The position numbers and the translations under genes were made by a program. 64,000 nucleotides of DNA, taken from positions 248,001 to 312,000 of the forward strand of contig NZ_RHHR01000015.1 in NCBI RefSeq assembly GCF_003710915.1, in the 5' to 3' direction. The DNA is from Brevibacillus invocatus (GTDB lineage: Bacteria; Bacillota; Bacilli; Brevibacillales; Brevibacillaceae). Positions 25,942 through 34,670 of this stretch are shown in pieces. The stretch's first letter is position 1, and every line of letters begins with the position of its first letter. The notes under the pieces were generated by a model. The model ran no database searches. It worked only from the letters and a program-made list of their open reading frames with translations, and had not been told where the DNA came from.

Positions 25942-26388
25942 ATGGAAATAAGAAGAACAAATCACGACGAGCTGGAAGAGATCATACAGCGATCCCCACA
26001 AGCCATGTTCGATGGGACAATGGGCAGAGTCAGCCCGACGGAAGAAAGAATCAAACAGATGGTAGAGCCGCTTTTGCAAAAAGGCGCGTATTATCTCCTA
26101 GCAACCGAGAAGGGGCAGATTGCAGGCTGGATTTTGATTGGACCGAGCAAAGACTCGTTTACAGATCAGGAAATTGGCTTTATTTACGAGCTGTACGTTG
26201 CGGATGCTTACCGGGGGAAGGGAATCGCCAAAGCCTTGATGAAGAGCGGAATTGACCAGCTGAGACAAGGTGGGTATCCCGAGGTGCGACTCAGTGTTTT
26301 TGCAGATAATCACGCGGTGCAGCTCTATGAGCAGATGGGATTCAAGGTCAGGACAATGACGATGCGCTTGCCTTTGGAGATGGATTAA
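25942..26388 (+). CDS. GNAT family N-acetyltransferase
   Basis: The single GNAT domain of 148 residues starts MEIRRTNHDELEEI, with the acetyl-CoA binding segment YELYVADAYRGKGIAKALM near residue 85 and LSVFADNHAVQLYEQMGFK near 120. The substrate is unknown. In-frame starts also exist at 25903 (behind AAGAGG) and 25936; the ATG at 25942 has AAAGGA at good spacing and matches where the domain begins. It runs with 1-bp spacing into the methyltransferase gene, so the two form an operon. Confidence 0.8.
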   Translation: MEIRRTNHDELEEIIQRSPQAMFDGTMGRVSPTEERIKQMVEPLLQKGAYYLLATEKGQIAGWILIGPSKDSFTDQEIGFIYELYVADAYRGKGIAKALMKSGIDQLRQGGYPEVRLSVFADNHAVQLYEQMGFKVRTMTMRLPLEMD

Positions 26389-26389
26389 A

Positions 26390-27115
26390 ATGGAATATCG
26401 CGGATCAGATTTTTACGACAACCCCGATCATTTTGAGCGATACATGGAGCGCAGAAAGGCAGAGGAGAATGCCAATGACACCCTGGAAAAGCCTGTCTTC
26501 CAAGAGCTTCTCGGCTGCGTCAAAGGCTTGCGTATTCTGGATATCGGATGCGGCGACGCAAACTTTGGAAGAGAATGTCTGGCAAATGGCTGTGCTGCCT
26601 ACGTAGGATTGGAAGGCTCCATCAATATGGTTCATGCAGGCAGAAAGACGCTGGAAGGCTGGGATGGACAAATCGTTCACGCTCGGATGGAAGACTGGGA
26701 CTACCCGCAAGCGGAATATGATCTGGTGCTTTCCCGACTGGCCATTCACTACGTACAGGATCTGAACAGCCTGTTGCAAAACATCTATCAGACACTAAAG
26801 CCGAACGGAAGACTCTTGTTTTCCATCGAGCACCCTGTCATTACGTCTACTTTACAGCCGTCTGGTACGAGAACGCACTGGGTGGTGGACAACTATTTTA
26901 CAGAGGGCTACCGCGAGCAGCAATGGATGGGCGGCATCGTATACAAGTATCATCGCTCCATCGAAACGTATTTTATTGCCTTGCAGAAAGCGGGTTTTGT
27001 GGTGGAGCAGCTGAGAGAATCCAAACCTGTACGCGCCCATTTTCTCACAGACGAAACCTACGAACGCCGACTGAGAATTCCCCTGTTTTTATTTTACTCG
27101 GCTAAAAAGAAATAA
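26390..27115 (+). CDS. Class I SAM-dependent methyltransferase
   Basis: The 241-residue protein of the Methyltransf_11/25 type has motif I ILDIGCGDANFG near residue 50, an acidic strand end GLEGS near 75, and DLVLSRLAIHYVQDL near 110. The C-terminal part contains the insert typical of YdaC/UbiE-like small-molecule methyltransferases. The substrate cannot be told. The gene starts 1 bp after the acetyltransferase stop, so the pair is surely co-transcribed and may modify the same compound. Confidence 0.85.
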   Translation: MEYRGSDFYDNPDHFERYMERRKAEENANDTLEKPVFQELLGCVKGLRILDIGCGDANFGRECLANGCAAYVGLEGSINMVHAGRKTLEGWDGQIVHARMEDWDYPQAEYDLVLSRLAIHYVQDLNSLLQNIYQTLKPNGRLLFSIEHPVITSTLQPSGTRTHWVVDNYFTEGYREQQWMGGIVYKYHRSIETYFIALQKAGFVVEQLRESKPVRAHFLTDETYERRLRIPLFLFYSAKKK

Positions 27116-27118
27116 AGA

Positions 27119-27139
27119 GGGGTGAGTCACGCTCACCCC
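27119..27139 (-). terminator. Hairpin at the end of the phosphatase operon
   Basis: GGGGTGAG and CTCACCCC form an 8-bp stem; on the minus strand TCTTTATTTC follows. The stop codon of the phosphatase gene lies inside the right arm, and the stem is shared with the end of the methyltransferase gene on the other strand. Confidence 0.55.
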
Positions 27140-27672
27140 ATCCAAATCCGTTGTAGCTTCGTTCGTTTCCCATCGACAGACAGCAGGTAAACATCAGGAT
27201 TGGTAAGCCCCTGCCATTGCGCAAAGCCCATGCTGTCATCGTAGTGCTTGAGCAGCAAGGAGAGCAGATTTCCATGAGTCGCGAGTACGGTGTTTGCCGA
27301 ACTGGAAGCAATGACCTCCTGTATGACGGAGTGCGCTCGATGCATCGCTTCTCTGCTGGACTCTCCACCCGGATAACACAAGTCTAGATCGTCAAATGTC
27401 TTTTCCAGCATATCGCGCCAATCCGGGTGATTCTCAGCGCACAGGATACGCTCTCCCAGCCGTTCGTCTACAGCGACGGAAAGGCCCAACTGCTCAGCCA
27501 AGGGCTGGACGGATTGACGAGCTCGAAGGAACGGGCTGGAAATGATCAATCCGATTTCTTTTTTTTGCAAAAATTCGGCCAAGTGATAGGCCTGTTCACG
27601 TCCTGTTTCGGTCAAAGGAGCATCTGTCTCTTGTCCATGTGCCTGACAATGTCTGACTAGAAAAATATCCAT
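27133..27672 (-). CDS. Histidine phosphatase family protein (SixA/CobC-like)
   Basis: A phosphohistidine-type phosphatase of the phosphoglycerate-mutase clan, 179 residues. The nucleophilic RHC motif is at FLVRHCQAHGQE (residues 4-15), with SSPFLRARQSVQPL near 60 and the second catalytic His in VLATHGNLLSLLL near 140. The small size fits SixA, CobC or nucleotide phosphatases rather than glycolytic mutase. It is the last gene of a tight four-gene operon, 29 bp after a Nudix hydrolase gene, which suggests removal or recycling of a phosphorylated small molecule. Confidence 0.85.
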   Translation of the reverse strand: MDIFLVRHCQAHGQETDAPLTETGREQAYHLAEFLQKKEIGLIISSPFLRARQSVQPLAEQLGLSVAVDERLGERILCAENHPDWRDMLEKTFDDLDLCYPGGESSREAMHRAHSVIQEVIASSSANTVLATHGNLLSLLLKHYDDSMGFAQWQGLTNPDVYLLSVDGKRTKLQRIWMG

Positions 27673-27701
27673 CCTCGCACCTCTATTCTAATTTCGCTAT
27701 T

Positions 27702-28139
27702 TTACTCCAGCTCTTGCCCACGCAAGAGTGCAGCGGCTCTACTCACGCTTTCTTTTGTCCAAGAGGGTGCTTTCGGGTGTTCCATGATTTCCTCTTCCCG
27801 CAGCCAATACGTAGCTTCGACTTCATCGGGGCTTTTGGCATAAGCGATCCCAGAGCTGTACGTACAAAGAAACACGATATTGATGACCGGGACGCCAGCT
27901 TCGGTCACGAAAGAAGAATTGTACACGTATCTCAAGGGTTCAGCTAGTTCGATTCCTACCTCCTCGAATACTTCTCTTCGCACCGTCCGCTCTAATACAT
28001 CAAGCGATTGGCCTTCCATGTCAGCTTTTCCACCGACGAGAGAGAGCGTTCCTCCGGCATGCTCTTCTTTCAAACTGCGTTCAATCATCAGCCACTTGCC
28101 TTGATGGAAGATGGCTGCTTCTACATTCACAATGAACAA
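27702..28139 (-). CDS. Nudix hydrolase
   Basis: The 145-residue protein has a Nudix fold. The Nudix helix is VGGKADMEG...RREVFEEVGIEL, with the REx2EExG core intact but a spacing about three residues longer than the usual box between the first Gly and the RE pair. The substrate would be a nucleoside diphosphate linked to another moiety. The TTG start at 28139 follows AGAGGAGAG. It lies 32 bp after the DUF2220-like gene and 29 bp before the phosphatase gene, in the same operon. Confidence 0.83.
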   Translation of the reverse strand: MFIVNVEAAIFHQGKWLMIERSLKEEHAGGTLSLVGGKADMEGQSLDVLERTVRREVFEEVGIELAEPLRYVYNSSFVTEAGVPVINIVFLCTYSSGIAYAKSPDEVEATYWLREEEIMEHPKAPSWTKESVSRAAALLRGQELE

Positions 28140-28171
28140 GCTGATCTCTCCTCTGCGAAAGTTCTCTTAGG

Positions 28172-29251
28172 CTAGTTCCGCTTCTCGCCTGCTTCTTCTT
28201 CAAGACGTTGAAAAACTTTTTCGTAACTGCGTCTCGTCAGGGCTGCTTGTGGTATGTATTTGCCAGTGAGGACAATTCTTTCGAGAGCAGACGCGATTGC
28301 TGGGGGAAACGTTGTTAGGATTTCGCGCACATCTTTTTCTCTTTCTTTGTCACGCACCCATTTCCGATCGATGACAGCCGTGGAGGGATCCAGCTTCACC
28401 ATCTCATGGAAAAGGGGTTGAAACGGAAGGATGTCGTAGCTGGGATACATTTTTTGCAATTTCCTGATAAAATGAAACGTCTCGTAGCTTACATCTCCGA
28501 AGTAGTAGAACTGATTCTGTTTGGATCGAAGGGGAGTAATCTCTTCAAAAAAGTTCAGTGAGCTAGCGATCTTGTCTCCATCACCAAATATAAGCAAATC
28601 TACGCGCTTTTGCAAAAAGTGGTCTTTGCCTTCTATCAGAAGCTTGCGTATCGTATGAAAGCTGTCCTGCCCGCCAGCTATGAGAATATGACGGGTCGGA
28701 CTCTCATTTTCTGATATGTTTACCGAATACACAAAGGGCAGAACGGGTTGATGGCAATGCAAGTCGGCATAGCTCAGCCGCAGTCTTTGCAGTAGCGCCT
28801 GTCCCTTCCGTCTGCCTAAAAAGCCTTCATCTTTAAACAGGGAGAACGACCGCTGCTGAATCGTCAGCTGCTCGATGTCGCCTCCGTTCTTTAAAAATCT
28901 GTCGATGCTCAAAATATATTTCATGTCCGCGGTCATTTGGTTCGGATTCTCCAAATAATAAGCTGTCGAAATCAGCGGATGCAAATCGTTCAGCAACGGG
29001 CCCCAACGATCATTTTGATTGGGGACAGGCTTCGCTTTCCGATATCCATTGTACAGACCATGTGGGCCGTATTTTTGCCGGCTCGTAACGGGCAATAAAT
29101 AGTCTTCGTGCACGAGCCGATGGATTTCCTCGGAAAATGCTTCTTCACAGTAGCCATCCTTTAACTCCTGTATCACGTACTGCTCCAAGTCAAAGGTATT
29201 CACGATCTTTCTAGGGCTCGATGCAAGGAATTTCTCTAGATGCTCTCTCAT
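28172..29251 (-). CDS. DUF2220/JetD-like protein with degenerate Toprim region (orphan)
   Basis: The 359-residue product starts with a helical, winged-helix-like part (1-110). The C-terminal half (about 190-300) resembles the Toprim-type domain of JetD, the nuclease subunit of the Wadjet anti-plasmid system. Strand one is RHILIAGGQDSFHTIRKLL, then VDLLIFGDGDKIASSL, then FYYFGDVSYETFHFIRKLQ, which occupies the place of the usual WGDIDxxG motif. The catalytic Glu of strand one and the second Asp of DxD are not conserved here, so DNA cleavage is doubtful. No jetA, jetB or jetC gene is near. It lies 26 bp after an OppA-like gene and upstream of Nudix and phosphatase genes. The family call is from motif resemblance and is moderate. 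Confidence 0.55.
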   Translation of the reverse strand: MREHLEKFLASSPRKIVNTFDLEQYVIQELKDGYCEEAFSEEIHRLVHEDYLLPVTSRQKYGPHGLYNGYRKAKPVPNQNDRWGPLLNDLHPLISTAYYLENPNQMTADMKYILSIDRFLKNGGDIEQLTIQQRSFSLFKDEGFLGRRKGQALLQRLRLSYADLHCHQPVLPFVYSVNISENESPTRHILIAGGQDSFHTIRKLLIEGKDHFLQKRVDLLIFGDGDKIASSLNFFEEITPLRSKQNQFYYFGDVSYETFHFIRKLQKMYPSYDILPFQPLFHEMVKLDPSTAVIDRKWVRDKEREKDVREILTTFPPAIASALERIVLTGKYIPQAALTRRSYEKVFQRLEEEAGEKRN

Positions 29252-29277
29252 CCTTCACCACTCCCAATCATGTGTAT

Positions 29278-30933
29278 TTAATTGTACTCCTGAATCTGTG
29301 GCACGATATCTGCCCACTTCAGCTCGAGGTTACCCAGTCCATCTATGAAAACATCCTTCACTCTCTCGTTTTTGACCCAAGAGTTGGTATAGAAGAAGAT
29401 CGGAGCGATCGGCATTTCGTCCATGAGTATGTGTTCTGCCTGGCCGAGCAGCTGCATTCGTTTTTGCGGGTCTCGCTCTTTTGCGGATTGCCTTAGCAGT
29501 GCTTCATAGCGGGCATTTTCCCATCCGGTATCGTTGTTTCCTACTTCCTTGTCTCGGAAAATTTCCAGAAATGTGATCGGGTCGTTGAAGTCTGCCATCC
29601 AGCCAGATCTGGAGATTTGATAGTTGCCGAGATGCTGATCCTCCAAAAAGACTTTCCAATCCTTGTTTTCCAGCTTCACTTCGATGCCAAAGGCTTTATT
29701 CCACTGATCCTGTATGGCTTCAGCCACGACTCTGTGTGAGGGGGAGCTGTTGAAGGACAAGGTGACAGAAGGCAGCTTGGACAGCCCTAATTCGGCGATT
29801 CCTTCTTTCAGCAGCTGTCTGGCAACTTCCACATTGTTGTCTTGAAAATAAGGTCCCGTATTGACAGACATCGACGGTGGCAGGAATCCCAGGGCAGGCT
29901 CCTGATTCCCTTGCTTGATATGATCGATGATAAGCTGACGATTGATCGCATAGGAAAAAGCCTTGCGTATTTTCACATTGTTGAAAGGAACCTGTTCGGT
30001 ATTGAATTTGTACAGGTAGGTGGCTGCAATGGTCTGGGTTGTCATCTTCCCTGACTTGTTCAGGGAAGGCATGGCTTCGATCGGCAGCGTACTTAATGGG
30101 GAACCTGCCCAATCCAGCTCATCTTTTTCAAACAAGAACAGCTCTGTGTTCTCATCTTCGATAATGGAGAAGTCCACACGATCCAGATTGACGGCATTTT
30201 TGTCCCAGTACGTGTCATTTTTTGCGAGAACCAGTTTGATTTTATGGTCCCATTTTTCTATTTTGAATGGCCCGTTGCCCACGTGGGTATTTGCCTCTGT
30301 GGACCATTTGGCGTTGGCTTCGATCACTTTTGGGTTCACCGGATAGTAGGTAAAATAGGCAGTCAACTCCAAAAAATAGGGAGTAGGATTTTCTAGCTTC
30401 ACGACCAAGGTCTTGTCGTCGAGTGCCTTTACGCCGACTTCATCTGCAGTTGCCTCGCCGTTATTGAACTTCTCACCGTTTTTCAGGTAGAACATCTGGT
30501 ACGCATTAATGGATGTGGTCTGGGGATTTAGGACACGCTTCCAAGCATATTCGAAGTCATGCGCCGTCACGGGATCTCCGTTGCTCCATGTGCTATCGCG
30601 CAAGTGGAACGTATACGTGAGCTGATCTTTTGATACGTCCACTTTTTCGGCAACTGACAGCTGGGGCTTTCCATCCTTGCCCATCCGTGTCAAGCCATCG
30701 AAGGTTGCTCGTATGACTGCAACAGAGGTAGAATCCTCCGCGAAAGCAGGGTCTGCGGTCGGCAGCTCCAATCGCAGGTTCATACGCAGGACTTTCTCGT
30801 CTGGACGCTGGTCTGATTTTTCTTCTGTTTTCGTATCGACCTGCGTATGACTGGAGGCCTGCTCTCCACAACCCGCAAACAGCACGCAAGCGCAGAGCAA
30901 GAAACAGAAGCCTAAGAAAGTGCCTTTGTACAC
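29278..30933 (-). CDS. Oligopeptide ABC transporter substrate-binding lipoprotein (OppA/DppE-like)
   Basis: A family 5 extracellular solute-binding protein of 551 residues. The signal ends in LFAGCG (lipidated Cys at 22), then a charged linker of about 25 residues. Family motifs follow: WSNGDPVTAHDFEYAWKRVL near 120, DDKTLVVKLENPTPYFLEL near 165, and VRIRKAFSYAINR-type NVKIRKAFSYAINRQ near 325. No permease or ATPase genes accompany it, so it is either an orphan receptor using another Opp system or a sensor. It is the first gene of a four-gene operon. Confidence 0.9.
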   Translation of the reverse strand: MYKGTFLGFCFLLCACVLFAGCGEQASSHTQVDTKTEEKSDQRPDEKVLRMNLRLELPTADPAFAEDSTSVAVIRATFDGLTRMGKDGKPQLSVAEKVDVSKDQLTYTFHLRDSTWSNGDPVTAHDFEYAWKRVLNPQTTSINAYQMFYLKNGEKFNNGEATADEVGVKALDDKTLVVKLENPTPYFLELTAYFTYYPVNPKVIEANAKWSTEANTHVGNGPFKIEKWDHKIKLVLAKNDTYWDKNAVNLDRVDFSIIEDENTELFLFEKDELDWAGSPLSTLPIEAMPSLNKSGKMTTQTIAATYLYKFNTEQVPFNNVKIRKAFSYAINRQLIIDHIKQGNQEPALGFLPPSMSVNTGPYFQDNNVEVARQLLKEGIAELGLSKLPSVTLSFNSSPSHRVVAEAIQDQWNKAFGIEVKLENKDWKVFLEDQHLGNYQISRSGWMADFNDPITFLEIFRDKEVGNNDTGWENARYEALLRQSAKERDPQKRMQLLGQAEHILMDEMPIAPIFFYTNSWVKNERVKDVFIDGLGNLELKWADIVPQIQEYN

Positions 30934-30958
30934 AGAATGTCCCTCCTTTTAGAACCTG

Positions 30959-30983
30959 ACCTGGTATTTACTATACCTAGGTA
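30959..30983. promoter_or_regulatory. Palindromic operator candidate upstream of the oppA-like operon
   Basis: The arms ACCT-G-GTAT and ATAC-CT-AGGT flank TTACT just upstream of the oppA-like start (26 bp). A repressor or activator site is plausible; the binding protein is unknown. Confidence 0.35.
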
Positions 30984-31169
30984 AAAGGAGGGTGAAAATG
31001 AGTATAGTGAAGATTTAATTATTGTTGATAAACATTCCGGTAAGTTTATGTTTTGATAAAGTTTCATAAAACTTTTTTCAGACCGATTTCGTTGTGAGAA
31101 TAGCAGAGGTTTTTACTCTTTCATGACGAAAAAGTCTGATAAACGATGTGTGATGAAGGAGTCTAGAGC

Positions 31170-31622
31170 ATGAACATACGAAAACTGGATCATACCGAAC
31201 ACCCTCCGATGAGCTTGCTCCTATTGGCAGATCCATCTGAAAAGCTGGTGGAAGAGTATCTGAAAAGAGGGCAGTGCTACGTGGCTGAGCTGGATCAGCG
31301 CATCGTAGGCACCTATGTGCTATTGCCAACCCGGCCCGAGACGGTAGAGCTGGTGAACCTGGCTGTGGACGAAGAGAGTCAGGGGAAAGGGATCGGGAAA
31401 AGCCTGGTGCATCACGCCATTCAGTTGGCCCGGGAAATCGGTTATAAAACAATAGAAATAGGAACAGGCAATTCGAGCGTAGGTCAGCTCGCACTCTATC
31501 AAAAATGCGGTTTTCGCATCACGGGGGTCGACAGGGATTTTTTTCTCAGGCATTACGAGGAGGAAATCTATGAAAATGGCATTCAAGTCGTGGATATGAT
31601 ACGTCTCTCGCAGGATTTGTAG
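31170..31622 (+). CDS. GNAT family N-acetyltransferase
   Basis: A single GNAT domain of 150 residues. The acetyl-CoA motif is LAVDEESQGKGIGKSLVHHA near residue 70, and the C-terminal segment NSSVGQLALYQKCGFRITG matches acetyltransferases acting on small amines or toxins (YhhY/PaiA-like). The ATG at 31170 follows GAAGGAG. It is divergent from the OppA-like operon and convergent with the GGDEF gene. Confidence 0.83.
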   Translation: MNIRKLDHTEHPPMSLLLLADPSEKLVEEYLKRGQCYVAELDQRIVGTYVLLPTRPETVELVNLAVDEESQGKGIGKSLVHHAIQLAREIGYKTIEIGTGNSSVGQLALYQKCGFRITGVDRDFFLRHYEEEIYENGIQVVDMIRLSQDL

Positions 31623-31674
31623 GGGAAGAAAAAGAACAGACAGCCTCGCAAAAGGCTGTCTGCAGGAGAAGTGA

Positions 31675-33150
31675 TCAAGCATAGAACTGGTACTGATTCT
31701 TTCCTTTTTCTTTGGAAGCGTACAACGCGATGTCCGCCCGTTTGCAAAGCATGTCGGTGTCTTCCCCGTGCTCGGGAGCGAGTGCAATCCCGATGCTGAC
31801 CGTTACTTTTTCTCCGTCCAAATCAATTTCCTGCGCAGTCGTATTCAGGATCGAAGTGATCAGCTCTTTAGCTGCATGTTCAGCATCTTCCTTACTCGCG
31901 GATGGCATGATCAAAACAAACTCGTCCCCGCCCAGCCTGATCGGGGTATCTTCATTGCGGGATACCTTTCGAAGACATTGCGCCACGCATTTTAGCAAAT
32001 GGTCCCCTGTATCATGTCCCAGATGATCGTTGACGAGCTTGAAGTTGTCCAGATCGATCATCAGCAGAGCTGTGCTTCCCTTGTTTTTGGAGATCGCAGA
32101 CTCTAGCCGCTCGTCCAGCGCTGCACGGTTATTCAATCCTGTGAGGCTGTCGTGAAAAGCGAGGTACATCGGTCTGGATACCCAGCTAGAGATGAGAATG
32201 GAAAGAATGATGGTACAGATCAATATAATCATCAGCTGAATAATGAATTTGTGCTTATGGTCAGTCAGAATCGCTTGTAAATCCTTGTCGTTATAGACGA
32301 TTTCCAGGACTTTGCGGTTTGTCGCTCCCTTGTCATACTCCGATAAGTAGTACACATAGCGGTAAATCGCAGGCTCGTTGTTCCACTCGCCGATGTACTC
32401 AGTGGTTTTCCCTGTTTTTAATGTTTCTTCAAATGCGCTTCTTCGCTCCGATGTGAGCTTGTGGGCGTGGTCATTGGCTGGATCTCCGAGTGCATAGCCA
32501 CCGGTGTTCAGTATATGAATCTCATTGATCGAGGAAGATCGTTGTACCAGCTCTTCGATGGTGCTGAGAAAATTGAACTTGTGAAAAATATCTCCCTCTT
32601 GCAGGGACAGGCCTAACTGAATGATGTATTTTTTGTCTCGTGTCGGCATGTAGCTGTATTTTTTGATATGTCCCGTCTTTTGCTCGATATCAATCCCGTC
32701 ATGAAAAAATTCGCCGGATGCTCTTCTTTCATCGAGGACTTTGGATAGCTTTTTGCAGCATTTTGAAAAGTTGAGGCCAATATCTTGCTTGAAGCTGCTG
32801 TGGGTGATTGTGTTCTGGTCATTGATGATATAGATGTCCAAAGAGAGGAACTGCTTGAGGGAGGCGAAATCCCATGTATCAAAGGAAGGGTTGGCTTCAT
32901 ACATGTCCAAAAGCTGAACGGAAGTATCCTTCATTTTGAGCGCGATATTGTCGCCAAATACAGAATAGGCTTTTTCAATGGTTTCCAAAGCGTATTTGGC
33001 CAGTTGCTCGTCCCGTTGGACTTGATCCAGTTTATTTTGGATCGCTTGGTCCCTGAGACGCAGGTAATCATTCGTGGCTATGGTAAAGGAAATCGCGATA
33101 GCAAATACGATCATGGTCATCGTTAACTTGATTCCAAAACGGAAATTCAC
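31675..33150 (-). CDS. Membrane-bound diguanylate cyclase (GGDEF)
   Basis: The 491-residue enzyme should make c-di-GMP. It has one transmembrane helix at about 8-27, an extracellular sensor of about 260 residues (double-Cache-like, with a CCKKL pair near 130), a second helix near 300-320, and a GGDEF domain. The active loop RLGGDEFVLIM is intact, preceded by MIDLDNFKLVNDHLGHDTGD. I see no RxxD inhibitory site at the usual distance (TPIRLGGDEF). GTG 33159 is part of the ribosome binding site GAGGTG, so GTG 33150 is taken as start. A PilZ receptor is encoded at 4751. Confidence 0.9.
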   Translation of the reverse strand: MNFRFGIKLTMTMIVFAIAISFTIATNDYLRLRDQAIQNKLDQVQRDEQLAKYALETIEKAYSVFGDNIALKMKDTSVQLLDMYEANPSFDTWDFASLKQFLSLDIYIINDQNTITHSSFKQDIGLNFSKCCKKLSKVLDERRASGEFFHDGIDIEQKTGHIKKYSYMPTRDKKYIIQLGLSLQEGDIFHKFNFLSTIEELVQRSSSINEIHILNTGGYALGDPANDHAHKLTSERRSAFEETLKTGKTTEYIGEWNNEPAIYRYVYYLSEYDKGATNRKVLEIVYNDKDLQAILTDHKHKFIIQLMIILICTIILSILISSWVSRPMYLAFHDSLTGLNNRAALDERLESAISKNKGSTALLMIDLDNFKLVNDHLGHDTGDHLLKCVAQCLRKVSRNEDTPIRLGGDEFVLIMPSASKEDAEHAAKELITSILNTTAQEIDLDGEKVTVSIGIALAPEHGEDTDMLCKRADIALYASKEKGKNQYQFYA

Positions 33151-33351
33151 CTGCTGCACCTCGCTGCTAGTCCAAAAACGTATGGGAAATAATAGTTAGA
33201 TAGGACTATTCCACAAACAGACAAATATTCCTTTCATTCGACAAAACATTTAAAAAATATGTCTTATTTTATTCGGAAAAGATGGGAGATGTAAAAAAGC
33301 CAATCAACGCATGAATGCAGTCGATCAGCTTTTTACGTGGATGGGATCCCA

Positions 33352-34668
33352 TTAATTCATCATTAAAGTAGGGAGCCAGGTTGCGATCGGAGGATAAGCC
33401 ATGATGATTCCGACCAGCAACAAATCGAGCAGGATAAACGGGAATGCTGCCGTGTAGACCTGCCCCATTCGGATTCCTTTGGGAGCGACGGCTTTCATCA
33501 CAAAGAGTCCGGTACCAAATGGAGGCGAGATCGTGCCGATTTCGATCGTGATGAGCAGCATCGCCGCAAACCACAAGAGATCAATGCCCATCATGTTGGC
33601 AATGGGAATGAAGATCGGCAGGCAAACCATAAGAATGGACAGGGATTCCATGAAGGAGCCTAACACCAGAACGATCAATAGCATTCCGATGATCAGCAAT
33701 GTTGGCGAAAGATCCATGCTCGCGATCAGGCTGACCAGCTCACTGGTGGCTCCTGAGAAAGAGAGGATTTGACTGAATCCGGTGGAGCCGGCAATAATCA
33801 TCAGCATCATGGCAGAAATCTTCAAGGTGCCGACCAGCGCTTTGCGCAGCGTATGGAAATTCAATTGCTTGTAGTAGGCGGCCAGAAGCAAGCTGCCGAT
33901 TGCTCCCATCGCTGCCGCTTCTGTAGGAGTGGCCACGCCCAAAAACATGAGGCCTACCACAAGAAAAATGATCAGGGACAATGGAAAGATATAGATTACA
34001 GTCGCTTTGATTTTTTCAGATAGCGAAATCGCGTCTACGGCGTAGTTCGGAGCCAGATCCGGCTGAAGCTTCGCCCGGATGATGATGTAGAGACCAAACA
34101 GGATGGCCATCAAGACACCTGGTAAAATGATCGCGATCATAAAGGCGCCGATTGAAATTTGGCCCATCGAAGCCAAGAGTACGCCCAATGCGCTCGGAGG
34201 GATCAAGGCTGCTAGCGTGCCACTGCCCAATATCGGGCCGATCGACATCTGGTTTTTATAGTTCCGGCGCTCCATTTCTGGTACGAGCGTCGAGCCCAGC
34301 ATCGAGGTGCTGGCCATCGTCGAGCCAGTCAGTGTCGAGATCAGGGTTCCCCCCGTTACAGCCAAGAGACTCAGGCGTCCCGGCACTTTCCCGAACCACT
34401 TGTCCAGCGTATCTATCATTTTGGGAGCAATGCCCGTGTGGAACATAATCTCGCCCATCAGGATAAACAAGGGGATCGGTGCCAGGGCAAAGGTTGCGAG
34501 TGAGCTTTCAATGCTCCCCATGAGCTGCTTCAAGCCGACTTCGCCACCCCACAGAAAGATGGCGGCTACGATATTGACAGCGAGGAATGAAAAGGCTACG
34601 GGCACTCGGATCAGCATCAGTGCCAGCAAGCTGAAAAAAATCAGGAAGAGAATTTGCCACCAATCCAC
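33352..34668 (-). CDS. dctM: TRAP transporter large permease subunit DctM
   Basis: The 12-helix large membrane subunit of a TRAP carrier has 438 residues. Family features are RVPVAFSFLAVN near 22, FILMGEIMFHTGIAPKMIDTL near 68, LIPPSALGVLLASMGQISIGA near 150 and GTISPPFGTGLFVMK near 390. With DctQ and the DctP receptor it forms a Na+-driven importer of a carboxylate. The GTG at 34668 follows AAGGAGGG, 2 bp past the dctQ stop, so the two are translated together. A weak hairpin (GTAAAAAAGC / GCTTTTTAC, about 33290-33335) may end the transcript. Confidence 0.93.
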   Translation of the reverse strand: MDWWQILFLIFFSLLALMLIRVPVAFSFLAVNIVAAIFLWGGEVGLKQLMGSIESSLATFALAPIPLFILMGEIMFHTGIAPKMIDTLDKWFGKVPGRLSLLAVTGGTLISTLTGSTMASTSMLGSTLVPEMERRNYKNQMSIGPILGSGTLAALIPPSALGVLLASMGQISIGAFMIAIILPGVLMAILFGLYIIIRAKLQPDLAPNYAVDAISLSEKIKATVIYIFPLSLIIFLVVGLMFLGVATPTEAAAMGAIGSLLLAAYYKQLNFHTLRKALVGTLKISAMMLMIIAGSTGFSQILSFSGATSELVSLIASMDLSPTLLIIGMLLIVLVLGSFMESLSILMVCLPIFIPIANMMGIDLLWFAAMLLITIEIGTISPPFGTGLFVMKAVAPKGIRMGQVYTAAFPFILLDLLLVGIIMAYPPIATWLPTLMMN

Positions 34669-34670
34669 GA

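Noticed and set aside
28172-30933. A Wadjet (JetABCD) defence system
   Set aside because: Only a JetD-like gene is present; no SMC, kleisin or JetB-type gene is next to it.
33292-33335. Terminator after dctM
   Set aside because: The GTAAAAAAGC/GCTTTTTAC pairing has a bulge and a long loop, so it is only mentioned in the dctM entry.
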